Below are positions 36,594 through 48,360 of a DNA stretch of 64,000 bases, piece by piece (position 1 is the first letter of the stretch; the number at the start of each line of letters is the position of its first letter). The notes beneath the pieces were generated by a model that saw nothing but the letters and a program-made list of their open reading frames with translations, made no database searches and had not been told where the DNA came from. This stretch comes from Pezizomycotina sp. ARF18 (taxonomy: Eukaryota; Ascomycota), in the NCBI GenBank assembly GCA_002224055.1, contig AZLU01000055.1, positions 62,001-126,000 of the forward strand. Direction: 5' to 3'. The translations under genes were made by a program, and so were the position numbers.

Positions 36594-37254
36594 TCATAAA
36601 CCTTCAATCGACGAACGGGTCTTCCAACTTCTCTCCTCCCCTGATAAATTTTGCATCACCCGAAGACCCAAACTCTTCTTCAAGTCTTCCAGTTCTACCA
36701 ACCTATTCCTCTCCCTCGCTCTTGCTAACTCATAAATATCGCTGCTCTTTTCGCCTTCAATCCCATATCCTCCAACTCCTCCTCTCCAGCCTTACGCGCG
36801 TCAACCCTCTCGTCATACTTCTTCTGATACATCTCCAGATTGACTCGCGCGCTCTCCTCCGCAGCGCGCAGCCTCTTCATATCCGTAGTATCGTAGTTAT
36901 CTGCCGCGAGCTCGAGGTGATGTTTTGTACTTAAAGCCTGGGCGGTATCGCGCTTCGCCACATCGTAAGCCTGCTGATGAAGGCCCAGCTTTTCCTTGGA
37001 CTCAGGTGAGAGCGCTTCGATTAGCGCGCGAGGTGACTTTGGGACGATGGGGATGTGTTTTTGGGCGCAGAGGTTGGCGAACGGATTGGACTTCTGCACT
37101 TAGTTGGAGTTGACGCCGCGCTTAGCGGAGATCTGATGCCGGTTGCGGCCCTGGTTGGAGTTGACGGTCGAGAACCTTTACCTGGAGAGGCGAGCTTTGG
37201 GAAGAACTTGAAGGACTGTACAACAAGAAAATTATCCATTCGCGCACTGATCAA
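36594..37254 (-). pseudogene. small helical protein with Ser/Pro-rich front (broken)
   Basis: The front is low-complexity (GSRPSTPTRAATGIRSPLSA). After a frame change near 37100 comes SNPFANLCAQKHIPIVPKSP, a short hydrophobic-basic segment, and then a long charged helix (KEKLGLHQQAYDVAKRDTAQ; RAAEESARVNLEMYQKKYDE; DARKAGEEELEDMGLKAK). A second frame change near 36730 leads to a last helix YELARARERNRLVELEDLKK and a TGA at 36594-36596. About 200 residues. It resembles the helical proteins at 33960-34449 and 37888-38398 in layout (disordered front, then helix). Function unknown. Confidence 0.5.
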
Positions 37255-37887
37255 TAGCTTTGATAAAGGAAATCATTAATGGTCTACATATAAACCTACG
37301 CGTCTCTTCGATTCTGGCGTCTGAGGCAAGCTGGACGGTTTGCCGCGAGGTGATCCTGACGGAGGAGTCCCCGGAGTTGTATTCTCTGAGTCCATCCACA
37401 CGAGTAGTTTCACCGTATGTGACTGATGATAACTCTCACCCTATGAGAGAAGTCGTTTTAGACAGTCCGATGCCTTTGTATCTAGTAGTGAAGAATGTAA
37501 TCGTGATTGATTTGTTTGATGATTTCGGGCTTGTTCGCCATTTACTGAAAATTTATTTCTTTATTTTTAATATTGAGTATTCAAAGGATTTAGCAGTAAA
37601 TTTGTAATTCATTTATTATTATTTCTTTATTTATTTTATTTCGCGTTTTCTCCATACTTTACCACTGTCACAACGACTATATCACGATATTCACAAACAA
37701 CCTTCCAGACAAACCAATCTGATATAAAACCTAACCAGAACTTTCATCAACTTGAATACCTAATTATCAGTTCTATTTCTTCTCTTCAGTATATGATCAT
37801 CTATATCTATAAACCAAGCTCCTCACAGTACTCGACTTGCTATACCATGCCTCAACGCGCCCCGAAAAATCCCGTACCAAGCTTACC

Positions 37888-38398
37888 ATGAAAGGCCTCC
37901 TCAAGCCGCTCGGGAAGCTCCACTCGAAACTTAACCGCGCCGGTCCCTCCCCGACGAAACAAGCTACCATCTCAACTACCTCCAGCAACAAAACCCTCCT
38001 CCTCCGAAGCCGAAATCCAAGAAGCGCGCTACCCTCATCGAAAGGTACAAGTCCATCTCCGACCGCAGCGCCCTCGAAATGCTCCGCCGCGCCGACTTCC
38101 TCGCGCAGGGCTGCCTCCGCCACCCGCAGGACGTCATCATCTGGAAGAACGCAGTCATTCACGCCAAGGACAACGTCAAGCATGCCGGTGGCGAAGCCGT
38201 CGTGATGAAGGAAAAGAAGACGTCCGAGCTCGAAGCGTACTTGATGGGACAGAAGGTCGCGGTGGACAGGATGATCATGATGCTCAAGGGATGGTTATGT
38301 GGCAGGGAGGGTGGAGCGAGGATAGGTGGAACCGCTACGTTGATGAGAAGCTAGCGCAGTTGGGACAGATTGATATCGAGCTTCTTAGGGGATCATGA
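37888..38398 (+). pseudogene. small helical protein (broken)
   Basis: The ATG at 37888 (ACCATG) opens MKGLLKPLGKLHSKLNRAGP; an upstream ATG at 37837 in the same frame is an alternative start. After a frame change near 38010 the protein continues as SKKRATLIERYKSISDRSAL, EMLRRADFLAQGCLRHPQDV, IIWKNAVIHAKDNVKHAGGE and SELEAYLMGQKVAVDRMIMM. After another near 38295 it ends WSEDRWNRYVDEKLAQLGQI, with a TGA at 38396-38398. Almost entirely helical and basic at the front. Divergent from the minus-strand helical gene at 36594-37254, with about 630 bp between them. Unknown function. Confidence 0.5.
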
Positions 38399-39372
38399 TG
38401 GAGAATTGAAGAGAACAGGATAAAGGGCAATGGGTACACAACGTGAGAAGGCTTGCAAAAATTGTATATCAGTACATGAAGTCCCAAAAATCCTTGTTAC
38501 CAAAAAAGAATATGTTAATATAAAGCTTGAACATGCAATTGGATTAGTTAAATATAAGTTGGTTTACAGAGAGATAAAAAAAATTTTTTTTTTAAACATC
38601 TTGGAAGTTGATTTTGCTGTCGCGATGGATCTATGCCATCGCGAATCTGAAGTATAAGCTTTGCAAGTAAAGTAGAAGGCAGCTATTATATCAATCGAAA
38701 TGCTAATTCTAGTACGTTCCGTTGTGTGATATCGTGATAACGCCATTGAACTTCCCCAGGCTGGCACGTGTCTCCCTCAGGCTCGGGCCGTGACGGCACT
38801 CTCGGCTCCAATCCTATACAGAGACTTCTCTCAATTATTGACTTATTCGCCGTGAAGCTCCACTTGAGCCTCTGACTGTGAGCTGTGCATGCCAGTTTGG
38901 AGAGCGTCTTACGTCGCCATGTCATGTTTCTACATTGTGACAAAAAGTCCCTTTGCCCAAATTTGGAATATCGAGAGCTATATCAGAATCGTTTTATTAA
39001 TACTGCATATACACAATGCCAAAAATATCGCGCTATATACCCGTCGTGCTTCTAACGGAGAGTATCAAGGCGCAGGAGTGTTTATAGATTTCCTTCGAGA
39101 GAAAAATTGTGATCTCCTTAGTTTCGTCGACTTCACAGAAAGGAGTTTCAATCCAGGTTGAAGTTCAACTTTCGAAATAGGTGGAACTAGCTTGCAAGCT
39201 CAGAAGTATTCACAGCAATTGACCGAGGATGGGGCCCACTCTCCCGAACGACATTTTAAAAGATGTACGTCCGGGCTATCCACTTAAGCTAATCCTGATT
39301 CAGTTTATTCACAGTTGTGGCAGCTGCTCACTCATGGTCACTAAGAATACGTAGGTCGTACAAGTCTTCGAC
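38399..39372. other. stretch without a supported gene
   Basis: No recognisable coding or repeat structure. It should include the promoter of the gene at 39373. Confidence 0.45.
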
Positions 39373-40417
39373 ATGTCCTCTCCAGATGAAAAGCTATCCC
39401 ACTCCGATTTCCGCCATAGCGCGAAAAGCCCCACACTAAAGCGCTTACTCATGGTCCCAAAGACAGTATTAGAAGAACCCGCAGTGTTACAGGGCTCCGG
39501 TGGCTACTGCGGCCTCATAGTGGGACGCGAGCTCAAGGAGGACGAGGAAGCGTTCCACGCGGTAGCCATAGACGCCTTCCGCTCCCGCTTCAAAGCGGAA
39601 TTACGAAAGATGCTAGAGGCACTCCCCGCGAACTTCCGCTACGAACTTCCGCTACGAAACCGTAACCATCCGTGGGCCGTAGGACGAAGGGCTTAAAAAG
39701 ATCATCGGCGGTTACGAGGAGTACTTCTCGGACAAATGGCTCTCCAGAATATCCGTTACGCTACGTCACGATGCGTTCAGCAGTGTCAAGAGGTTTATGG
39801 CCGCGATCAGCCACTCGGACTTGGATTTCTTCATCCCGACTCCGAAGAGTCATAAGAGCCCAGCGCCATATCCGCGGAGGGCGTTGTTTCCGAACCTCGA
39901 AGCACCGCCCGTACCGCTGAAGTTTCTAGCCCCGTTAGGACCACTGGACGTGCGCCTTACTAGCCTCGGCGACAGTAATCCCAAGGTTTCTTTAATCTGG
40001 GGCACATGATACGGAGGTGTACGTCCGTTCGGAACGTCACGGTCCGATTTCCTAACGTGGGGGCAGAACAGTACATAACGCGGCTGTACGAGCTAAGGGA
40101 CGATGGAGATACACTGTAAGTCGTCCCGTCTTTCTTCGTTTTTGCTCCGCGTGGATTCGAATTCGCGAGCCCGCCAATCTATTTAGTTTCTGAGCAAAAC
40201 GATTGAAGCTGACAACTGCTGATGTAGACAACACGACGGCCAACCGAGGATGTCTGTGACGCAATTGCATTACACCTTAAAAATCAAGACCCCCTCGAAC
40301 AATTCAGTTCTTCTCCACGTCATGATGTTTGCCTCATTTCCTTTGTTACAGAAGTCTTATTACGACCCTTTTGCGCAATTCCTTCTGTGTAGTTTAACCA
40401 CATCCGCATTTCATTGA
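39373..40417 (+). pseudogene. unrecognised protein broken by a 13-bp tandem duplication
   Basis: The start ATG at 39373 opens MSSPDEKLSHSDFRHSAKSP. It continues through AFHAVAIDAFRSRFKAELRK and LPANFRYE to an exact 13-bp tandem duplication at 39631-39656 that shifts the frame. An in-frame TAG at 39680-39682 follows, then KIIGGYEEYFSDKWLSRISV, SSVKRFMAAISHSDLDFFIP and PLKFLAPLGPLDVRL. A further frame change near 40008 leads to MIRRCTSVRNVTVRFPNVGA. The intron 40116-40227 (GTAAGT donor, TAG acceptor) keeps phase into QHDGQPRMSVTQLHYTLKIK; stop at 40415-40417. The leucine-rich spacing in RRCTSVRNVTVRF hints at an F-box/LRR relative, but no F-box is visible. Function unknown. Confidence 0.55.
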
Positions 40418-40853
40418 ATATATAACATGTCAGTTGCAGCTAAAAGACTTCGTGAATACTGAGATCATGATATTATTTCCACGTATCAAGCTTCGTGTTG
40501 CTCTCCATTTTTGACATGTCCAAGCTGCTGTTCAAACCCGAATCAATTTGATCGGAGGTGTTCTTATATACATAGCTAGTTTTGAATAAAACGAATATTA
40601 AAACAAAGAAGACGTCCTGTTAGACCGACCGAAACACCGAAAGATTTCGTGTTATACGTAATCTTCTTTCTCATCGACCATATTCCTTGAATAAAGCCCG
40701 TAAAACGAATGATACGACGATACTCGTTGATTGAATATCCTTCCCAATACGATTTCCTTAAACTTTCTTAAGCACCTTCTTCCGGAAAGCCAAAAGATCT
40801 TATCGCAGGCCTTGCAGTTCCAATACCAATACCAAACCCATCCTTACAATCCC
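40418..40853. other. short AT-rich intergenic stretch
   Basis: Lies between two converging genes; nothing recognised. Confidence 0.5.
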
Positions 40854-41326
40854 TCACGCGATCCTTAACGAAAACCCACATTCCGGGCAAACAGGCAGGT
40901 GTCCATGATTCGACGGCGGGTGGCGAGTCTCGATCACCTTCCCCGTTTCTTCGAGTTCCTCATCTGACCCATGCGAAGACGGAAGCGCGGGTAGCGTAGT
41001 GATCCACGGAGGCGAATATGCGCCGCTATCGTCGAAGTTGTCTTGGTAGGTGGTATCGACGATGCTAGAGGAGTCGATGAGTTCGTCTTGCTTTTCGTTG
41101 CGCAGGTACGGCGTGGGGTCTCGAAGTTGTAGCGGTGGTCCTTAGCTTGAGCGTGCCTCGGGCGAACGGTGACGTTGCTGATATCCATCTCGGAGAATCC
41201 GGCGGTTAGGTCGTCGAACGTATCATCCTGCGGAGATGGCGAGGACGTCGCTCCAGGCTCCATTACGGGAGAAGATGGTGGGACGAGCTGGATCGAGGTA
41301 GTACGGAACTGGCTATTGTTGCTCAT
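40854..41326 (-). pseudogene. small protein with C-terminal CPxC zinc-ribbon-like end (one frame change)
   Basis: The ATG at 41326 opens MSNNSQFRTTSIQLVPPSSP. The protein is acidic and largely disordered (DDTFDDLTAGFSEMDISNVT) up to HRYNFETP. A one-base frame change near 41113 leads to YLRNEKQDELIDSSSIVDTT, DDSGAYSPPWITTLPALPSS and a C-terminus HLPVCPECGFSLRIA with a TGA at 40854-40856. The single CPEC pair could be half of a zinc site. About 157 residues. An open frame directly upstream at 41323-41622 (minus) is Pro/Ser-rich and may be 5' leader rather than a gene. Function unknown. Confidence 0.5.
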
Positions 41327-41941
41327 TGTGGATATTGGTCAAGCAGATGTGCTGATAGACTTGATTGGTTGATGGCGGATCCGACTCCTGGAACTCCTGA
41401 TAGTGTGTGCCTGGCTACTAGATCGAGATGATAAGCTTGCCCTAGATTAAGAAGGTCCTTAGTGATCGTTTGCCAATATCGTGGTGGTTCTGAAGATACG
41501 TCTGAGGTAGTTTTCTTCGTTGTTTCAAGATATATATCTCTCTCTTTGCTCTCTGTATATGGTGGAAGTGGCGGTGGAGTTTTGCATGTTGTTTCACGTT
41601 GTGAACCAGAAAAATAATTCATTAATTGCTGAAAAAAAAAAAACTCACTGCCAAGAGAGCTCCTCTGGTATCATATCAGCATATCTCGAAAATTGAAACA
41701 ACTTCAAGAGTCTCAATGAATGTCTTGTCGTTAGCAACGGGTTTACTCGTCGTAGACGATCTCGTTCCAATGCCTTTAAGGTCGGCATTACGGTTCGAGG
41801 CTTATATCGTGGATGTAAAACAGCATTTCAATATGTTTCGTTTCTATGTCTACGAACTCGTTCCACTAACCTAGGCTTACTACTTTTCTAGAGCGAGGTG
41901 ATCAAGAAGCGATTTATACTCCTTACGAACTGGTGATGCGA

Positions 41942-43771
41942 TCAAATCTTCGGGACTACCGTGCCGTGAATATTCTTCTTGCCCTCATTAATAAGGTAGT
42001 TCAACGCGCCACGCAACTGCCTCCCGTTCGTAACATTAAACTTTCCTTCGATCAAGATGGCGCGATAATCTGCTTCGTATCTGAGGAATATTTCCGTGAA
42101 CAGCTGCCAATCTGGCTCTCCATCCTCATTGCATATCTCTGTCACTAGAATGATTTCCTGCAAGGGTAGGGATAAGAGGCCTGAAGTTAGTACCAAAACG
42201 ACACTTTCGTACTTATCCGGTGTTTTATGGCAGTGCACGTCTTGACCATGGCCACCGTTGTTACATCAACATCGACAACCTTCAAACTCCGTGTGGCTAT
42301 CATTTTCCCCATAACTGTGCTTGTCGACGTAAACTGAGAAGCAACATTGTGGTTCTCTTCCGTGACCGAGAGCGATTCTATTCCGGCCCTCAGAAACCCA
42401 TCTCGCCTAGGGATAGAATAGCTTTCCTTAATGGGCGTGTGTTCCTGGTTTGCCTGAACTCGATCATTTTGTTCCACAATGTCCTGAAACTCATCGTTCG
42501 TTTTGCCGCCTTTTCCTCCATCCTTGCAGCTATCGATCTCCTTGATGATCTCGTCTCTTAATATCGTATTAAGCTTTTTTATTCGCATAAGCCATAGATT
42601 CTCGTACATTAAGGAAGCCGACGAGAAGTGTGGAATCATCCAGCGGCGGTCGACCTTCTGAGTGCAACCCTTCCGAGTATCGAAACAGCTAAAACCATCT
42701 TCCAATACCATACGGCAAGAGAAGCACGGGGAATGGCTGGTGCCCATGAAGTCTAGATAAGGTGTAGGAATTTGCTCTTCGGGCTCGTGGCATTCGTACG
42801 TCGGTAGCTCATAAAAGCATAGCAGCTTCATCTCCGGGTGAATGACATGGGTATCCCAAGCGTTTGCGCATATGATGTCGAGATCATTCGCGCCACGTCG
42901 AATATGGATTGCTTCCAGATGATCGTTATCGAGGAAGTCTTCGCAGGATTTCTTTAGATAGTAGTCAGCTGTTAGAGGCTTCCCGCTGCGGGGTTCTGCC
43001 ATGGCCATTTTCAGGTCTTTGCAGATGTTGGGGTTCGATGTCGCGAATTCTACAAGGTTCTGGGCAACAGTGTGGCACGCTGTATTCGCTGAATACATCC
43101 CATCGCTGTACGGGCAAGACCATACAACAGCTTCAAACTGTCCATATCGAATTCAACGAAGAATTTGATGACGGAACGTAGCTTGATGACAGAAGACACG
43201 TCTGATGCAAAGGTTGTGGACATAAAAGTGTCGATATATTCCGCCTAATACTTGAGCTGTTGGAGACAAGGGTCCGAAGGCGCGGCAGGGCTCGAACGGA
43301 CTGAACGCGCGATTTCACGACTCCATACTATTAAACCTTGTGATTTGACTTTCGGGATTTTCCCAAGCACCTCGCGATAGCTATCATCCGATCGCACGGT
43401 TATGTCTAGGTCAAATCAGGCAGTCAAATATATGATCAGACAGCCAAGTAAACAAAACAAGCGTTTTTTGTTGTGATTATTCAACTCACCTCCCAAGAGC
43501 TGGACCAATTCGTGTATCCCGCGTAGCTCAAAGCTTCCGAGCGGGCTTTGAGCGCCGATCGTATTGCATATGAAATCTCCTCCGAGTCGGATATGGTATT
43601 CCTTTCTAAACACGTTACGGCCGGTGATTCTGCGTCCGGCGCGAAAAGCCACGCTATACCATCAAGAAATGTCTTATAAGGCTCCGGGATGTCTTTATCT
43701 CTGCAGAATGTGAGGTTCTTGACTACTGTTTCGACGCGACTTTCTTTGAGCTCACTAACCAAGCAGGCCAT
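41942..43771 (-). pseudogene. OTT_1508-like deaminase-fold protein, copy 1 (fossil)
   Basis: The N-terminal part (43771-43481) has FLDGIAWLFAPDAESPAVTC and ends at a GTGAGT donor. The core (about 43098-42590) contains IICANAWDTHVIHPEMKLLC with the HPE motif near 42835, then MGTSHSPCFSC (C-x-x-C near 42720) and a following WMIP. These are the zinc-site motifs of the nucleotide/nucleic-acid deaminase fold in the fungal OTT_1508-like group, where HAE or HPE plus C-x-x-C bind the metal. A linker leads to a C-terminal domain (42238-41942) with PLQEIILVTEICNEDGEPDW and GRQLRGALNYLINEGKKNIH. Same orientation as copy 2 at 44448-46536. Broken, with about three breaks; family relatives derive from toxin-type deaminases, so it is treated as a fossil. 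Confidence 0.65.
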
Positions 43772-44447
43772 CGTAGTGAGCCGCTGCGGGCTTGGTCGTC
43801 GACCTGCATTTCTAGCTTTCTTCGATCGATCGATATCCTGACTATAAAAAGGTCCTTCTTTTAGGAGATGGTGAAATGTGGGATTCCAGACTCAAGGGCG
43901 TTTAGGTGGGGGGAAAAAATGATCGTAGAAGTTCAACGGGACTTTGGTTCAACAGCGGATTGTGTGTTTCCATATAAAAAGTGACAACGCACGAGGCTGA
44001 GGAGGGGTCCAGACGCCGCAATATTTATTCGTTCATAGCAAGGCTCTTTGCCTCATCCCACACGCTGGACAAATATTTCGTTACCAATCTTGTCACATTT
44101 GGCAATTATTTTAAGTCCAAGTCAATTCGATAGCCCGCTGACATAGTTCATTAATCCGCAACAGGGCTTTATTTTCCATGCGCACATATTGCTAGCGCTG
44201 AACTCATGCACTTCAGCCACCTATATTATATGGAAGACAAATTGGCTGATTTATTGAACGTTTTGGTGACTACTACATAACCAGGCGGCCTATGCGCCTC
44301 CGATCAAATAAATGTAATACATGATTAAACCTCGGTGTCCCATAAGAGTCAAGGTGGGCTCCTCATAGCGAGAACTATCTGGTGGAAGAAAAAGGCCAGC
44401 ATACTCGAAAGAATGGCATAACATAATGCTTTCTGGCATAGCTCATT
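43772..44447. other. spacer between two deaminase-fold genes
   Basis: No coding signal. It should hold the promoter of copy 1 and the 3' region of copy 2. Confidence 0.5.
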
Positions 44448-46536
44448 CTAGTGCCCTCTCGCTCTGGGTTCTATCCAAGCCTGAAACGTGTATATAATAT
44501 TAAAAAAATCTGTATCCAACATGGTACGCCACTCTTTCAAGGTCGCTTTCGGTATTACGTATGCATTAATGTGCATCTTATTTTGCTTCAGGTACCATCG
44601 AAGAGCCGCTCGGAGCTGTCGCTCCTTTGTAATAACGAGCCTTCTTTCGATGACCAGGGCGTCGTGGTCGATCCAGAAGTTCAATTTCGAACTCGTAACG
44701 TTAGGGTCGATCGGGCCGAAATAATTAACAAAGCTATTCCAGTCTGGCTCTCTAGTCTCTGAGTTGCAGATGTCTTTGACGTCTATCAGATCATGTCTCC
44801 ATGGTTCATCGATGTGACGGATGGCTATTAGCATGTCCTCAAACTCATTTTTCCGAGGTATCTCATCCGCTATTTGAGTCTGCACACAACGGAGCATTGT
44901 CGGGGTTTTGACTTGTCATCGACATTTGCTGTTCTACCCTTTCGACCACCTCGTTGATATCGAAAACACTTTCCATTGTCGGTGTCATTGCGTTGAAGTC
45001 ATTGTCGAGGTTCGTGTCAGCCTCAGATATGGCGTCCTCCGTACCGTCAGCTTCTGAATTTGCGATTGTTCGCTCGGAAGCCGACTCGTTGGCTTTTGGA
45101 GTAACTGGTCCTTCAAGGAGCTCGTCGATCTCGCACCCTGTGAGGTCGAGGTTATCAAGGTCAAGGTCAAGGCTAAGATCCGCTCTTGGCCTAGACCTAG
45201 AAGCCTTCAGCTTCTCCGGTAGCGCCGGCGTAGAATATTCCTTTAAGCATGTCTTAATCTGCTCTATCATTCTTGCTTCAAGGAATGCCAAATCTCGATA
45301 CCAGGACAGTATATCGCGGATCTAAGGTTTAAATGTTGCATGTCCGGTAGAGTCCATTGACGATCTACTGTACTGCTGCCTGAAAAATTCCTGAACCCTC
45401 TTCTCTTCATGATAAACTGGCAGCAACTGCAAGAGGGCTTGCTTGTACCTATGTATGGTATAAGTGGTGCCGTCGGTGCCCTTTGTAGAGTCACACCCGT
45501 AGAATCCTTAGACTCGGAAAGACTCTTCTGCCAGTCGTAAAAAGCGACGAGCTGCATCTCGGGATGTACACACCGGCGTTCCCACGTACTAGCACAAGCC
45601 AGCGAGAAAGCTTCGAGCTTTTCTTCCAACTCTGGGATATCTTTAAATCCACCCGGAGCAATTTCCGCTAGTACGGCGCCCTCCGTTTCATATTCCCCCT
45701 CTTTGAGACTTGGACTTTTAACTATCTCAAATCGAATGCCTCCGGGTAGCTCCGCGTTCAATACTCTCGCATCAATAAAGGAAACAAGGGAGTTTACTCT
45801 GTCATGAATCCTTTGCAAGTTTGCCATGTTGTCAAGGAATTTTGGCTGCAGATTAGTACTTTCAAATCTCCGTGAGAAAATGTGCTTGGCCATGACGCCG
45901 GCCAACCTCGCATATGTGGCCGGACTAGACGCGTCGCTAAGTCCTTCTATAAGAGCAAGACTCCAGCGCTTAATGCCCTTGAAAGGTTGATCCTCCCCGG
46001 GAGCTGTGGACCTTATATTATCCAACCAGCCCAGGACGTCTCCGCTCTTCATTTCGAGAACTTTACCCAGAATGTCGATATACAGGGTTGGACTTTCAGG
46101 GCTACCTGACGCCTTTGTCAGCACTTTCCCACTCAAGGACTAAACAACAGGGTAGAGTTGTCTGATGGGTAACCTAACAACGAACTAGAAAGAAAGATTT
46201 ACCTGCGATCTTCAATAGGAAATTAAGAGCCCGCTCCCTGGCTTGATTTGCCTTGTTGCTTAAATATACAGATTGTCTCGGGTTGTTGTAAGCAACTCGA
46301 ATCACAAACTTTCCGTTGTCTTTCAAGTCCTCCTCCAAACAGACTGCAGTTGTTATGTCCCAGCTCTCCGATATTAACAGCCAAGCGATATCTTGAAGAA
46401 AGTTTGCCTTGAGTACGGCTTCGCTGTCTAGGTCGTAATTATTTCGTACAGCCCCCGTAATAGCCTTGCCCGAGCATTGCAGCGTATCCAATAGACACGT
46501 GACATCGGTAAAACGTTGAAGATCTAGGCTTTCCAT
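44448..46536 (-). pseudogene. OTT_1508-like deaminase-fold protein, copy 2 (best preserved)
   Basis: The N-terminal domain (46536-46174) includes FLQDIAWLLISESWDITTAV followed by CLEEDL. An intron of about 60 bp with a GTAAAT donor and TTTAG acceptor follows. The core frame (46136-45267) is about 290 codons long: a helical part with LGKVLEMKSGDVLGWLDNIR, then ACASTWERRCVHPEMQLVAF (HPE near 45562) and YIGTSKPSCSCC (C-x-x-C near 45425), then WTLPDM. These match the deaminase-fold zinc site. An acidic linker (LDLDLDNLDLTGCEIDELL) joins the C-terminal domain (about 44850-44520): FEDMLIAIRHIDEPWRHDLI, DVKDICN, ERQLRAALRWYLKQNKMHIN. About two breaks. Relatives are thought to act on nucleotides or nucleic acids; the substrate here is unknown. 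Confidence 0.7.
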
Positions 46537-47328
46537 AGTGAATTTTTGTCTTATAGGAATTTGAACGGCGTTGGTGGTCCGAAATCGTGATGGAGATTGG
46601 GTTTACGGTCTAATAAACACTTTCGGGGAAACGAAATATTGTAAGTGGTTCTTTGCGGGGTTGATCACTGACAGTAGGGTAAGAGCCTTCAATTTATACA
46701 CCTAGTTAGAGAGAAGGCTGAAGGGCTATTATGTAATAGGCGTCAGTATCTTCGAGAGCCTTCCTGAATCGCTTTTCTCATTGGTTGGAAGTCCCTCTAC
46801 ATATTACGTCCAGGGTTCCTCCGGGTCTCAACACAGTCTTGTCCTCATTTTCATCCACATTCTACAACATTGCAGGAGCCTGTAGGTAGCTCCGCGATAT
46901 TATCTTTCTCCGAACTTCTCACTGAGAATTCCCCAAGTGAAACTAAGTAAAGGTGAACTGGTGCACTCGCAGTAGCTAAGGATAGTATTTTTAATTATCC
47001 CAGGTCACGACTAAGTTAAGGCAAATGAGCCTTTACCAAAGATGTAAGGCTCCACAAAAGAGAACTTACATCATAACAAGGAGTAATGCGTCCCGCTCGA
47101 GCCAATATTAAAATTGTATTATTAGATTTGCCATCCAACCTCTAGAACCCCAAACTTTCAATGACTATGGCTGCTCTGCCCCACCACTTTCCAGCCTATC
47201 CGCGGCTTCGTATCTTTCGTTCTCCAGAGTAATCTTCCGGTAGACAGCCTCGCCATGCTCCTTAACGGGAGACGATGTCGATTCTAAACCGTCGCCGCTA
47301 GACGTCGCCAAGCTATCCGTAGCGTAGT
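46537..47328. other. stretch without a supported gene
   Basis: No recognisable coding or repeat structure. It should hold the promoter of the deaminase-fold copy 2. Confidence 0.45.
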
Positions 47329-48360
47329 TCATGAACTACCGGGCCCTTCTTCTCCTTTACTACCACGGCATCTGGGACTATTCACACGCTCTTCTTGTCG
47401 CCTACCAAGTACTGGTACATCGACCTCAAGTGCGGCATACAATCCACTAGCAGCGCAGTAGGCAACTGAAGCACGCCCACACTGGCCGCCTCCCAGAATC
47501 CCCCATGCCTCGTCAAATCTCTGCTCATCTTGCGCAACGAGGGCGGCGCTGAGCTTGTCAAAGGATATTACCCCTTTCGTGAGCACCGAAACGGCAGACG
47601 CGACGTTTAGAAATCTGACGAAGAACATTGACGCACGGAGAGTTTCTTCGGTAGTGTCATCTTCTGCATCTGGGCGATGATGGCGATCGGTATCACGTAG
47701 ATTACGGCGTCGCTGAGGAGGTGTGGAAGCCAGTACGAATAGTAATAAGTCGTGCTGTTTACACATTGGTACGTGCTACCATTCTCGTTAAAGGTCCTAT
47801 ATATTCACAAATGATCTTGTTGATTAATGGATTTTTGATTCGAATCTAACCTTCTCATGCTTGCGCACCCAACAAGATTCTTAACGGGAATTTATATACT
47901 AACAATCTCTTACTTATCCGTCCGCACATCAACGGCTCATCCAAAAGAGCGGTGAGGAAACCACCAACGGCGCAGAACCAATCGAAGCAGATGAATTTGA
48001 ATATCCGAGGATTGTGTGCTCTGGGCGCAACATCGAATAAAGTAGAAGCAGGTCCCACTTGCAGATATATAGTACAGAAAGCCCTATCAGGGTCACGAAT
48101 TCGACCTATCATTGAGCAGATATTTAGTGAGTTCAGCTCAAGAGCCACACTTTGAACATTTCCTAACCCTACCTTGAAATCACTAGCATATGTACTCGCA
48201 GCAACACTGGCGGTAGACTGTAGTAGTTCCGATCGTTCATATGGCGTGTCAAGCCCCACTTTGCAACCATGATAATAGCTTCGACGGTGATTATCGCGTC
48301 CCTATTCACGGATCCCTTCTTCAATCCTTTGGATTTACGAACACTCGAATGGCAACACAC
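47329..48360 (-). pseudogene. SAT4/fungal rhodopsin-domain membrane protein, copy 1 (broken)
   Basis: The upstream piece (48360-48169) has AIITVEAIIMVAKWGLTRHM, the position of the conserved GLGRHI motif of the fungal rhodopsin-like domain. Further pieces show DAVIYVIPIAIIAQMQKMTL (matching the D-x2-Y-x2-P-I helix), VRFLNVASAVSVLTKGV, then HGGFWEAASVGVLQLPTALL and VDCMPHLRSMYQYLVG, the usual W-x-x-[IV]E...LP.LRP end of the domain. The pieces lie in different frames, so several frame changes are present (near 47505 and 47600 among them). Family members are integral membrane proteins of seven helices, mostly uncharacterised. A second member is at 60503-61650. Confidence 0.55.

Noticed and set aside
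43260-43320. tRNA 3'-end-like sequence on the minus strand (GTTCGAGCCC)
   Set aside because: The T-stem does not pair, no D-arm lies upstream, and it falls inside the coding region of deaminase-fold copy 1.
17570-44310. similar short palindromes GGCGCTATGCGCC (17575) and GGCGGCCTATGCGCC (44285)
   Set aside because: Only about 15 bases match and the flanks do not align.
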